Assembly: GCA_900618795.1 (NCBI GenBank)
Contig: UYJD01000002.1
Span: 611,150-675,149, forward strand
Reading direction: 5' to 3'
Source of the DNA: Cyanodermella asteris
Taxonomy: Eukaryota > Ascomycota > Lecanoromycetes > Ostropales > Stictidaceae
DNA length: 64,000 nucleotides
Part shown: piece by piece, positions 32,274 through 43,056 of the stretch
Position numbering within the stretch: position 1 is the first letter of the stretch
Layout: the number at the start of each line of letters is the position of its first letter
The notes under the pieces: model-generated
What the model saw: the letters and a program-made list of their open reading frames with translations, nothing else
The model's database searches: none
Told to the model about the DNA's origin: nothing
Position numbers and translations under genes: made by a program

Positions 32274-33475
32274 TCACGCTATTGCGACGGACGAACCCGG
32301 TAATTCGAATATTGCGGCATCGTTTTGTACGGGACTGAGACCTTGGTATGCGACTTGCATGTTTTGTGAATCTCGATGGATATGATTCCGCGTCTGTGCA
32401 TCACCAAATCCCAAGTCACCATGTCCTCCTGGGTGTGCAGCCATACTCTCAGTCGTGGAAACCGGCGACTGACAAGAGAGCTCGGCGTACTGCGCCGCAT
32501 GTTGTGCCAGTAGATTACCACACTGAAGGGATTGAGGCGACATGGGCGATGGCTGACCATTTTGCGTTATTCCTGAGTGTGTTAGCTGGATATTGCTGAA
32601 ACATCCGATCAGACCAGGAGACTATCAAGCTTACCTGGTAGTTTGCCATACATGAATTCCAGCGGTTGCGGTACCAGATGTGGCGCTATAGATCTCTGAA
32701 GGTAACGGGATCTTCGACGACACCAACATATCGTGGCGGCCACAATCAGTATTGCTCCGAAGAAACCTCCAACCGCAATCCCCGCAATCTCTGCTATCGA
32801 CATTTTGTGCGCCGTATCCGGCGTGGGATTTGATGACAGTGTTGTCGCCATCGAAGATGGGGAAGTGGTGATTCCAATGGTGGTAGTGCCTTTCGTGCTC
32901 GGCGAAGCTGATGTCGAGATTATAGTCAAAGTTGAGCTGGTAACAGTGGAAGTTGATAGTGGAGCGCTCATGGGGAGTGGTGGCAATGTTGAACGTACGG
33001 TGCCTTGTATCGGTGACGATGATAGCTCAGACGCGGCTGCATTTGTGGTAGTTGCTGCGTTGCTTGTTGGACCACTTGAGGTACTGCTCGGCAGGGTGGG
33101 GTCGTCCCACGACAGGTACCCATAATCGCTCAAGAAAACGAGTGTGCCAGGGGCCAAGTCTTCTTGTGGGCAGCTGTTATAGTCTTTGCTGTCGCCGCAA
33201 GGATTTGATTTGCAACATCCGAGGAATGGAAAACTCGCGTTTTTTCCTTGGGGACAGGCATACCATGAAGCTCCATCTGAACAGGTTTGAGGAGCGTACC
33301 CGCTGGTGTCATTTCCTTCATAGCTGCCGGCCGATAGCTCATCACTGGGACAACCATGCTGAGCACATGGGCCTGCGAGTTGATCGCAACAGCCGACGAA
33401 CATTGAGCCACTGGTGCACCCCCACCAGTCACCTCCAGCGGGACACCATGGATAGAGTTCACCGAATGTCGACAT
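32274..33475 (-). CDS. Cys-rich single-pass membrane protein, paralogue B
   Basis: Exons 33475-32635 and 32572-32274 (minus); the 62-nt intron starts GTAAGC, has a GCTAAC branch and ends CTCAG, at the same codon and phase as in paralogue A. The product is 379 residues. Two Cys modules span residues 9-103 (YPWCPAGGDWWGC, MFVGCC, PC..HGCP; then SWYACP, FPFLGCCKSNPC, CPQEDL). A longer Ser/Thr-rich stalk (about 125-225) and a transmembrane helix (about 228-250, IAGIAVGGFFGAILIVAATI) followed by CRRRSR come next. The cytoplasmic tail repeats FMYGKLPG, HAAQYAEL and a terminal YQGLS..NDAAIFELPGSS. The protein start is the ATG at 33475, where homology to paralogue A begins; the frame is open further upstream but only with unrelated sequence. 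There is no classical signal peptide. Tandem duplication is evident from body, intron and promoter. Confidence 0.88.
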
Positions 33476-34726
33476 CGTGGTAATGTCGCCGGAGGTCACG
33501 GAACGACAATGACGACCATTCGCGGGGAGTGCCTTCAAAGTAGGGTGTGAGCATGCATGAACAAATCCAAGCAAGCGCAGCTTGAAAGCAAGATATCTAT
33601 CGAGTTGCGTAAATTGGGAATTGCCCTGATCACCACGTGACCACAGGTGAAGCTGGTCCCGGCTAGCTGTGGGAGTCGAACCATACCTCAAAGCGAAGGA
33701 AAAGGGGCAAACATGCACAAATGATATCCCTTCACAGAGTTCGACAACAGATCAGGGCACAGTTCGCAGCGGCCCAGAAACCTGTGAAGCCGGAATTAGC
33801 TCATGCTGGTGGCTGCTATCGTCTTACGAGGTTAGACAAAGCAGTTGTGACGCGAAGCTAGGACTGGTACCACATCAGCCTCAGCATCCGTTCTCCAACA
33901 AATATAGGCCATCCGAGTAATCGAGGGACACAGGGCGGTGCACATGCGGCTTGCTGGTCCTGTGCTGAGATTCGCTTCTCAACTGTAAAGCCATCGAACT
34001 TTGACAGAAATTTGCAGATGGTGGTCTTTAATAAGGGCCTCGAACATATGAACACCTGCAGCATCAGCAGTTTCTTAGCTATTATCCATCTCAATGAGGA
34101 TTCCCCGATACACAAGACGTGAAAAATTATGTAAGACTGCTCCGAACCGTTGGTGTTAAGCGTAGATTGCTGTATGTCTGCCCAAGTAGCGCTCATCGAT
34201 GTCGACCGGGCGATGCTGCCTCGCCCTCAAGGTGGGACAACTAGTCCATGGTCTCGGATAGATGCATTAGCGTTCTTGAAAACTTGTCTTCTCCGGAAGA
34301 CAGCTTGGCAGATGCCAGTTCTGTGCATCCATCATAGGCCAATGGGTTTCAAAATGGTATGATAGATACCGGAGCTCTGTAGCAGAAGGGATCTACTGAT
34401 CTATCCTGAATGTCATGGTGATGACCTTTAACCCTTGCAAAAGAGTCCGATGCATTGGACAATGCAGGCTTCGCCGTAGATTCATACGCTTTGAAAAGAG
34501 GCAGCATGCTCGCTCGTTGTTGTCATCACTGCATCAAACGTCCAACGTCAATAGTTGCATGTTGCTGTCCGTCATTGCGTCGTCGTACTAGCCGCATTAG
34601 GAATGCAAGCCCGTTCCCTCCCAATTCGATCCAGAGCCTTTCCGGAAGCTTTGCAACTTCAATTCCTCGCTGCGGTTGAATGGACCAGCAACTTTGATGC
34701 GACCAGGACCGGATTGGATTATCGGT
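33476..34726. other. Promoter region of paralogue B and 3' flank of the AMMECR1 gene
   Basis: The first 200 bases resemble the region upstream of paralogue A, including an upstream ATG at 33519 and a CACGTGACC box at 33634. The remaining kilobase has only short, incoherent frames. Confidence 0.5.
33634..33639. promoter_or_regulatory. CACGTG E-box upstream of paralogue B
   Basis: CACGTGACC followed after four bases by GTGAAGC, 159 bases before the ATG of paralogue B and matching the element before paralogue A. Similarity continues beyond it (CCCGGC, GAGTCG). Confidence 0.55.
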
Positions 34727-35647
34727 CTATAAACTTCCCTTGGCCCAAGCTCTCCACTCATTCCACTCATTATAACTCGCCGCCGCGTGGAATCCTGTAT
34801 ATCTCACCACCTTCATCTCCTCCACCGACTCCCAGGGCTTCAAGTTCTTGCTCTCTGACCCCGACTCACCCATAATTCTCTTCGCAATTCCACCCCTCCT
34901 ATCCGGCTCCCAACCACCCTTGTGCATCAAGCTCTCTAGGCACTCCTCTTTTGTCCACCCCTGCTCCGGGCAGACGTGCGGCAAATAGGTCGCGCCGTGC
35001 CTCCTGCCCTTCCAGATAAAACTGATCTTGATCCCGTGTGTGCCAATCGTCCAGTCCAGCGCGTCTTGACAAGGCTCAAAGTCCGCAAGGAGGGTAAGTT
35101 CACAGCCTAGTTGCGGGATGAGAGAGGAGGGAATGGGACGGAAACGATGGTCCTCGAGAGCGGAGACGAGGGTGTAGGTCTTCAGGCCTTCTTCGAGGGG
35201 CAAAGCTCCGAATGTGCCGATGCAGCCTCGTAGAGACTTCCCGCGTGGTCCGAGAGTATTCCATGTCACGTATACGGGGTATTCTGACGACAATGTAGGT
35301 AAGAGGCTCTGGCGGGAGTTCGAGGCGGCGGAGGAGGATGCCGGAGGAGAGGACAAGCTCGAGCTGCTGGACTGAGCGGTGCTGCGCGTCGTTCTGCTCG
35401 AAGCTGTAGCTGTTGTGCTTTCGGAAGCTGGCGATGCATCTTGTGTCCTATCGACTGGCGGTACGCTGAGTTGTGTGCTTTCGAGGGACGATGAACCACC
35501 GCGAGTGGCTTGGTATTCCTCCCATAGCTCGACGACCTTGGCTAGTGATGGCGGGGCTGATCTGTCGAAGTTGGCGGCGAGGACCTCGAAGCAGTAGAAG
35601 CAGTGAGCGGTAGAGGCTGGGCCGTCGATGCCGCTGTCGGAAACCAT
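34727..35647 (-). CDS. AMMECR1-domain protein
   Basis: Single-exon protein of 306 residues, read from the ATG at 35647; the frame continues upstream to 35800, but the family similarity (AHCFYCFEVLAA) starts just after this Met. The domain is recognised by PVYVTWNT, the signature LRGCIGTF at residues 139-146, the paired ALEDHRFRPI and LTLLADFEPC strands, GIKISF and ATYLPHV. A Ser/Thr/Ala-rich insertion of about 70 residues (50-120) splits the N-terminal helix from the rest, as in some fungal members. AMMECR1 proteins are conserved from archaea to man. Their biochemical activity is not firmly known; the invariant LRGCIG loop is thought to be functional. The C-terminus ends in NEWNEWRAWAKGSL. 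Confidence 0.95.
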   Translation of the reverse strand: MVSDSGIDGPASTAHCFYCFEVLAANFDRSAPPSLAKVVELWEEYQATRGGSSSLESTQLSVPPVDRTQDASPASESTTATASSRTTRSTAQSSSSSLSSPPASSSAASNSRQSLLPTLSSEYPVYVTWNTLGPRGKSLRGCIGTFGALPLEEGLKTYTLVSALEDHRFRPIPSSLIPQLGCELTLLADFEPCQDALDWTIGTHGIKISFIWKGRRHGATYLPHVCPEQGWTKEECLESLMHKGGWEPDRRGGIAKRIMGESGSESKNLKPWESVEEMKVVRYTGFHAAASYNEWNEWRAWAKGSL

Positions 35648-36418
35648 CGTGAAAGCTTGACAGAGAGTCGGAGAAGGGTCTGGGTGAGGATTTGAGGCTG
35701 TTGTAGGGATGATGGTTGAAGCATACGACCTGGTGGGGCAGGCCTTATGATGATATACGACATATGAGCTCACATGGCGGATCGGCGTAGGCTGCCGCAT
35801 TTAGCAGCACTAGTGGGTGTTCTAGTGGGCGGCTCAGGCTGCGTTCCGCTGGTTATGGCAGTCAAGAAGAGTCATATTCACCTTGCCCTGTTGAAGTCCA
35901 TTCCTAAGACTATATAAAGTGACTTGCGATTGTCTACACCAATTGACTGCCCTTGTTAAAGATCTGATGAATTCGTTCATAATAGCTATTACAAGTATGT
36001 GCCGCACACTGACGCTAATATAAGGGCATGTCAACGCCGCGAAAGATGTAATGCTTGGATGCAAAAGGCAAATATAGCAATTCCAAAAAGTATGCTGCGG
36101 GGCCGCAAAGTGGAGAATTTTAGATCGCTACGGAGTCAGGTAGACTCGAAACAGAGAACGGAACGATTTCGCTGAGCGAGTGGCTGATGATGGCCCATGC
36201 AAACCAAGGCTTGCAGTTGATCTCCCAGCATTAATCTCTGCTCCGAACACCATTACCCGTCAAAAGGAATTGTACAGCTAATTCAGGATGCCAGGATGCA
36301 ACATCATGAAATTGAAAACCTGATCAACCGTACCACAAAGCCATCAGATGACATGGCAACCCAAACATTACCGTACAGAAATGGGGCAAGCTCGAATAAG
36401 ACAGCAGAACATTCCATA
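35648..36418. other. Promoter region of the AMMECR1 gene
   Basis: About 770 bases, AT-richer than the surroundings. Only short minus frames are open. Nothing recognised. Confidence 0.5.
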
Positions 36419-36853
36419 CTAACAGTTCTCAATGCCCTTCTCACATGAGCGCATGTGCGCATTATACTTCTTGATCCACTCAAGCGCCTTCTTCTCTGCC
36501 AAATCGCGATCCTCCTCCCTCCACGCCAATCCGTTCTCCTCCAAACCGCTGATGCGTTCGTCACATGCAGGTTTCGGCAAATACTCGACGTACTAGCCCA
36601 TCACAGTTGGCCTGGATTGATGCGCTTGGAATCCCATGAACAACCGAAGTATGGGATAGTCTGCATGGCCCTCCTCAGTTGGAAGTGGGCTGCTGTAGGA
36701 GCTGCATTGGTAAGAAAGATGAGAGGTCGGCTCGGGTGTGCAGAAGTGAGCTCACTCCCGCAACACCTCAAGACCAAGCCTTGCAGCAGCACAAGCGCAG
36801 CTGGCAATTCTTTCCCTAAGAGTCGCTTGGTCCGGAACATTACCGGTAGTCAT
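36419..36853 (-). CDS. Possible small multi-exon gene with an in-frame TAG
   Basis: Minus strand. A first exon 36853-36756 (MTTGNVPDQATLRERIASC..., or a spliced start MSP joined at ATLRERI) is joined through a 54-nt intron (GTGAGC donor, AATGCAG acceptor) to 36701 onward, continuing as DSYSSPLPTEEGHADYP and then FMGFQAHQSRPTVMG. A TAG at 36593-36595 follows directly. The same frame then continues open for 57 codons to 36419 with protein-like sequence (YVEYLPKPACDERISG, EKKALEWIKKYNAHM). I do not recognise the family. The TAG could be the true end, a decayed codon in a pseudogene, or evidence that my gene model misses an intron; no donor fits the phase. The coherent frame on both sides suggests that the whole was once one protein of about 115 residues. 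Confidence 0.4.
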
Positions 36854-37293
36854 TAGCTGACGCCTGCCATTCGAAAAGGGTTTACTCCTTTGTGAGATTG
36901 TGATTTCTACCAAGTTTACCAACCTACCGTACCTGGAGACATTTATCGAATGCAAGTTACTCCATCGCGCACAAATGTCACTGCCATTCGAGCTGTTACT
37001 CGCCAGATGATTTGTGGTATCTTGAGTCAAGTGATACTCCTCTCCTGCTTCATATTCCTTATTCTTCCCTCGTTTGAATCGACTTATGGCCGATCAGTAT
37101 CCCTTGCCGATCTCATTGTTGGATTCACGCTGGGATCTATGACAAACCACTTCCTCATTTCACATCAAACTTCCCCATCGATAAAAGACCTCACATCTCT
37201 GCAACAATTCAACCAGCAGCGCGCCAAGCTGATCGATGACCTGTTGCAACGAAACCCAAGACGACGCTCTTTCCCTGCAAGTTGGCAAGACAT
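36854..37293. other. Gap between the small gene and KAP121
   Basis: About 440 bases holding the promoter side of the preceding minus gene and the KAP121 3' flank. A plus-strand frame at 36950-37510 runs across it into the last KAP121 exon and is taken as a shadow. Confidence 0.45.
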
Positions 37294-40200
37294 CTATGAA
37301 AACCATGCGATGACCCTTTTTTGGCCCTGTGGTGTAAGCGAACTGACCAAAATCGAATTCGTGTCCAGACTACACGTCTGTGCGAGCGCTTTCGCTGCTG
37401 CCACTACAGTAGTCGCAGTCTGTCCTTGTAGGGTGTCTGCCTCGAGTGCCTTGAGTATCGAGACGAAGGCCTCAGCACCTTTGCTAAGAACGACCGAGTT
37501 GTTCCTTTAGTCTTGTCAGATGTGTATCCTAGATTTCGGAACTTGTGGGTACTTACTCGTGTATCAGCTGAGCCAAGAAGGTGTATGCAAACGGTGCAGC
37601 TTCTTCATCGTTAACAATTGGTAGTGTCTGGATCCATGCAGCGATCAAATCCGGGTAGTTGGGCAACTGCGGACCTGCTTGCTTGAGGATCTTGGCAATG
37701 CTTGTTGACGCATTTTCCGTTGCGTACACGTCGTCGCCCTCTCTGGCGTTTTCAATTGCACAAACCTGGAACAAAACCGGGAGGCATTCGGTACAAAAGT
37801 GGAGCCAGTTGGAACCGCCCTTTTGAGCTGCAATACCGACACCATAACAGGCTGCTTGTCGATTGGCGGGGACAGGATCCTGTAGCCCAGCGGCGAGAGG
37901 GCCTCGGATGTATTGCTGAAAGTCCCACGAATGTTCTCCCACATATTCTAATACATCGTCGAATATGCATAGCGCCCACTGCCTCTGTGTGCTGTCGCTG
38001 CTGGCGACGAAGGTATTGTACAGCTGCAACAGAGTCTGCCACGACGGGAGGAAGGCTACTCCATGGTGCTTGAAGATAGTGTGAAACGCCTTGTTCATAT
38101 CGGAGAGAAGGGTCTGGTCCTCTTCGATCGCCATGAGCATTTCCTCAGAGTCTTCCTCTTCAGCGTCTACTTCGCCACGTTCATCTGCTCGCTCCTGTAT
38201 GCGCTGCTGGTATTCGCGGAGACACTCACGTGATGCGTCGATGAAGGCTTCCATGTGCTTGGTAGTCAGACAGTCCTTGCCCATCGCCTCGACCGATTCG
38301 TAAAAGCATTGATACATTTCGGCCAGGGTGTCGATGGCAACTTCGGGGGCCAATACCTCGAGGATCTTATCCACGGTAAATTCCCAAAGCTTGCCCATCT
38401 CTGGTGATCTGTCGCCGTGACGGACCTTGTATGCGTTCAACAGATACGGGATGCTCTTGGCAGATGCCACCCTGACCGGATCGTGGAAAAAGAATGCAAG
38501 ACCAGGTACGGAGATCTCTTGTATGATCTTGATCACGTAAGGCTCGAAAGCGGCCTCAAGCTGCTGGGCATAGATGACGATGAGCTCGATAGCCATATGT
38601 TTGTCCTCGAGAACAGAAGTCTTGATTCCAATGACTTTGCCCTTGAGCGGAACCAGCTCCCAGCCCTCCTCTTGTTCGTAGGAAGAAATTTGTTCATCAT
38701 CGTCCAGGAGTGTGATGTCGGCCTTGGCACTAGCAAGCTCCAATAAAGGAGGCATGACAGCAGGCAAATAGGGTATGAAACCCTGGCCAAGAATCTTGCA
38801 CATCCGACCCCAGCAATGCAGGAGGTACTGGGCCTGTGGGTCGTCGGGATCTGAAATATTTTGTTGAATGCTTCCAAGCAACTGGACCAGCTTGACGGCG
38901 TCATCGCGCATGCGATCCTTGCCAACTGCTAATGCAATAAGAGTGGCGCATTCCATAGCCTTCGCTCGAAGGAGCCTGTATTCCTTCGATTGCTCAGATT
39001 GGAGTACGCTGAAGAGCAATGGCATGAGTTCATCATAATAACTGGCAAAAGCTGTCTCTGCTGAATCGGCAATCGTTGCGATCGTGGACAATGCCTGCTC
39101 CTGGACGAATCGTTTGGGACTTTGAAGCAAAGCCATGAGATTGGTCAGCAAATTCGACAGGTAAGGCTCCAGGACCTCCTTTTCGGCTTCTTCGCAAAAG
39201 TTGACCAGCGCCGCAGCTGCGTGTGCCTGTACTCTGGGTTCGGTGGCCTGAAGGACAGGTATGATGTTGCCAAGCACAATCTGGTGGAATCTTTCTTGCA
39301 TTGTGCCGGCAAAGTCGGTACTCATTTGACCTAGAGCATTGCATCCAGCCCACTTGACACGCGGATGAGGATCCTTCAAAGCCGGTACCACTAGCTCCAA
39401 TACTTTGTCAAGTTCTGCAAGCATCATGTTGTGGCAACCTTCAGAGATGGCCGAGATTGCCATCAGCGCGGCGTGACGATCTCTCCACGAGGTTGACTGC
39501 ATCATTTTCGGGAGCCATTGGAAAGTGGGAGCCAATAAGACTTCTCCACCAAGCTTGTTCGCAAGTCTGTCCATGCATTGCTCACCAGCAACATGGTTAA
39601 GGTCGCTCTCCTCGGCGTCCAGATCTTCTGAAGCGTTCCATTCAGCGGCATCGTCGTCATCTTGCCCGATGTCGGTCATGAGACTCAGGCATTGCGTGAC
39701 CATGTCATTAGTATAGCTTGGGTCGCGCTTGCAGAGCGGTGCAGCGTAGTCAGCGAACGTTGCCATGAGCTCCAGCGCATTCTGACGAGCTTGATCGTCA
39801 AGATCCTTGTCCTGTATGACGCTAATGCTGAACTGAACCAGATTGTGGAACAGGGCCTTGAACATGGTGGGGGCGATTTCTGCCAGCTCAATCAAAGCAA
39901 CCAACGCTTTCGACAGGTTGTCCGAATCTTGACTTTCTTTCAGGGGTGGAAGAACATTCAAGATATCTGCCACGGATGCGTAATACTTTTTCTGGGACTT
40001 TTTCTCGATTGCGCGGAAGAAAGAAGCAAAAGCCTCCATGGCAGCGATCCGCACTTGGACCTCCGCATCTTTGAATCCCTTCGCAAAGACACCCTGGACA
40101 GCTTCTTCGTGCTCTTTCTGTATAACGCCAGGTGTTGTGGCGAATATTCTGAATGCCGTCTCACGTTGACCCGAGTCCGCTGACTGACTGAGTTGGAACA

Positions 40201-40735
40201 AGGCGCCTAAGAGCTCCGGCCATGCATTGCCCTCGTCCGTGTATTGACGTGCCAGCTCCGCAACGGCATCGCCAACCTTGTGCCGAACCGGTGACACGCT
40301 CTCATTGTTTAAGCTTGTAAGCAGAATGTTGCGAATTGCTTCTTGCTGCCCAGGCGCCAGGGTCAAGAATAGCTCCCTCTGCTCGTTGTTCGGACCCACT
40401 TTCCTGTTGGAGGTAGATATCTTGCGGAAAAGAACGGCGGCGAAAGAACGCGTCTGTGGGGGACAAAGGTGGTCAGTTTGTGTCTCGTCCAATCTTGACT
40501 GTGCTCGGGAATACAAGCCGTGCTTCTGCCTGGTTCAGGGAATTGCACTCACGCTACTATCGGTGCTCGTGTGCATCTGCTCGACCATGCCCATCAGCAA
40601 GACATCGGGTTTCGTAGCCTTCCACTGGGTGTTCAACTGCTCTTCGGCGGCGGCGCGCGCCTCATTATCCGTCGACTGCAGGCCATTTAACAGCTGGCTC
40701 AAAGCTGCTGTGATCTCTGGGCCTAGTAGAGACAT
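37294..40735 (-). CDS. KAP121: Karyopherin beta-3 (importin Kap121/Pse1, IPO5)
   Basis: Three exons on the minus strand: 40735-40553, 40453-37557 and 37504-37294. The introns are 99 nt (GTGAGT donor, CCCACAG acceptor) and 52 nt (GTAAGT donor, CTGAC branch, CTAAAG acceptor). Joined, they encode 1096 residues, close to yeast Pse1 (1089). The protein is an array of HEAT repeats. Family landmarks are the importin-beta N-terminal region (EEQLNTQWKA, TRSFAAVLFRKI), repeats such as RDRHAALMAISAISEGC and HPRVKWAGCNALGQMSTDF, acidic loops (DIGQDDDDAAEW, DAEEEDSEEMLMAIEEDQ) and the C-terminus GQKRVIAWFS. It imports ribosomal proteins, histones and Pho4-type factors and releases them on RanGTP. The last exon is easily missed because the second frame runs to a stop just inside the intron. 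Confidence 0.97.
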
Positions 40736-41752
40736 CCCGGCGGCAGCAACTGTGGCTGGAAGCGCAGTCGTCTGCAGCTGGGTCGCGAGGTTCAGGCGTC
40801 GAGGCGTCTTGGGCGGTAGAGAAGTGTTGCGAGGTGAAGACGATGTGCGTCGCCAATTGCGGGGAAGCTGCGGTATTTGGATGGGCAGTTATTTTTCAAA
40901 GCGAAGTCATCGCCGCCGCGGCGAGCATGGGGCAGAAATTCGAGGATGGGTGGTTTGTGTAGAAAGAGTGAAATGTTTGGTGGGGCCGGCAAGCTTTCAC
41001 GTCGGCGCGCTCGAAAGCTCAGCGTAGCGCGACAGCACCGAACTGCTAGCGCTGCTGTATCGACGAGAAGTTGTGTCCTTTGAAGTCTGCCGTTGTGCGA
41101 TCTGGACCTAGGTCGGCAAAATGATGGGCTGCAAGGGGCCGCGACGGACGTGTCTGTCTGTGGTGTAGGGCCTGTACGCCCTAAGAAGTCTCCCCTCATC
41201 TGACGCTTTTCGAAGAAGGCGCCCTGGTTGCTGGTTCACCTCTAACGCGTCTCACACCCCCTGTTTCTGCGACCTCCACCCCTCCCTTGAGCCGCGCTCG
41301 TGCCTCTGTCTACGTACGCTCATCATCATACGAGATTCTGTTCGAGTCCGGCCTCTTGACATCGGACGACTCGTACGCGCCGTGTGCTACAGGCTGCCTG
41401 CAGGGTGAATCTACAAATCTCTATTCTGCCCGCAGCCCTGCTGCTGTTAGCCGCGTCTTTGAGCCTGCCATCTGGGACCAAATGCAAAGCTCGGACGGTA
41501 GTGACTGCATGACCTGCGAGCAGATCCGTTCTTATCCTGGGAAAATCGGAAATCTCATTGGCCAGAAGGCCTTGCGTCTTCTGAAATACTGTACATCGAC
41601 GCTGAAGGCCCTGCCTGTCATGACCCTGCGACACCCATGTCCTGCCAGCCTTCAAATGCATCATGCTCAATCGATCTGTACCACCCGCAACAGCTGTGTT
41701 GCGCGTCTTGGTCGTTCCATGACTGGCGTCACACCAGATATATCGTTGTCGG
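40736..41752. other. KAP121 promoter and 3' flank of the reductase gene
   Basis: About 1 kb. Frames on both strands (minus 40792-41199, plus 41287-41841) overlap and start at non-ATG codons in part; none looks like a protein family. Confidence 0.45.
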
Positions 41753-43056
41753 CTATGCTGTTGGCAGCGGCAGCACTTTGTAATTTTCCATCTCTTGCCA
41801 GGTCTTCTCGAACGCCGCCCAAGTATCCTGGAATTCTGTGAAGCCGTACTCACGTGCCTTGTTTCCACTAATGTTGAGATCCATAGCCCGACCCAGGATG
41901 AAATCGAGGAAGCCCCAAGTCGCCTTGTCCCAGACACCCTTATCGATCTTGTTCTTCTCGGCCACCCGCTCCCAAGCCTGCTTCACGTCTTTTCTTTGAC
42001 TCCACTTGACAAGCGCGATGCGGCTTTCGACTTTGCTTGGCTTCGTGAACTCGGTGCCTTCAAGACCGAGCTCAGCCGCTCTCACCGCAATGGGTGGGGG
42101 CTTGTTCAGCGTAGTCTCGGACCCAGCATCCTTTGCAATCGGTCTTGTGAGCTGGTCCGGGGCCACCTTGAGACCGTACCGTTTTGCAAGTTTGGGCCAC
42201 ATGTTTTGCCATGATACAACATCGCCATTGATGACGTTGAAGCCTTCGTTGCTGCACTTGGGCTGCTCGATTGCCCAGGCACAGAATTTGGCATGGTGTT
42301 TGGCACTGGTGAAAGTTGTGTGTGCTGTATAAAACCGCGGGCTACCGGGCCAGACGAGGTCTTCGCCCATCTCCTTGGTGACAGCCGCATAGAGGGCGAG
42401 CGGTGTTGAGAGGTTCATGAAGTTCTTGAACGCAGCTCCGATCACATCATTCGGGTAGGTGATGACCCAGTCCCACGAGCTTTCGCTTGCCATCTTCTTG
42501 AGGATGCCTATATTGAAGATCAGCACGGGCTCGTCTTAGGCACGCCATACTATCTCGCAACGGCACTGGTACTGTGTGGAAGATTGGACATACGCTGTTG
42601 GACGTAATAAAAGTTTGGCGGGAACTCGTCGCCCTCGACCCAGGGGTCGGACTCCTCCATCGGCATTTTCGGCAGACCTAGGTGCAGGCCGTATTGCTTA
42701 GCTCCCGTGACTAGAACGAGACGCTTGAGTTTCTTCTCTGCGCCAGTCTCCCGTAATGCGGACAGAAAGTTTTGCAGCATTGCTCCGTTAACATCGCAAA
42801 GAGCCTGCTCGCTGTCTTTCGCAAGATATGCGGAGAAGAAGACGTATTCAGCCTCTACGCCCTGTAGCTCCTTTGCCATTTCGCGGACATCGCCCTGGAG
42901 ATCTAGGTGCTTGTGCTCGACATTCGAAGGGTAGTCCTCTTTTTGGCTGCGGGAAAGTGCATACACCTTGTCCCATTTCGATTTCTGGCCCGCGAGCTCC
43001 AACAAAATCTCGCGACCTAGAATTCCAGTGGCACCAGTAACAATCGCTCGAGGCAT
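41753..43056 (-). CDS. PRISE-type short-chain dehydrogenase/reductase
   Basis: Exons 43056-42594 and 42507-41753 (minus); the 86-nt intron starts GTATGT and ends CAATATAG, splitting an Arg codon. The product is 405 residues. The N-terminus carries the Rossmann nucleotide motif VTGATGILGREI (residues about 6-17). LVLVTGAKQYGLHLG and NFYYVQQR follow; the latter tyrosine motif characterises the progesterone 5-beta-reductase/iridoid synthase-like (PRISE) branch of atypical SDRs. The second exon has WVITYPNDVIGAA, FNVINGDVVSW and FLDFILGRAMDLNISGNKAREYGF, all typical of the fungal members of this family. The likely reaction is NAD(P)H-dependent reduction of an enone or related small molecule in the cytosol; the substrate is unknown. 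There is no neighbouring biosynthetic gene to suggest a pathway. Confidence 0.92.

Noticed and set aside
33655-33695. GGTTCGACTCCC on the minus strand as a tRNA T-loop
   Set aside because: The five-base T stem does not pair and no acceptor or anticodon stem is found.
36950-37510. 186-codon plus frame
   Set aside because: Antisense to the last KAP121 exon, whose translation and C-terminus match the karyopherin family.
41287-41841. 184-codon plus frame overlapping the reductase 3' end
   Set aside because: Begins at a TTG, overlaps the last reductase codons antisense, and shows no family likeness.
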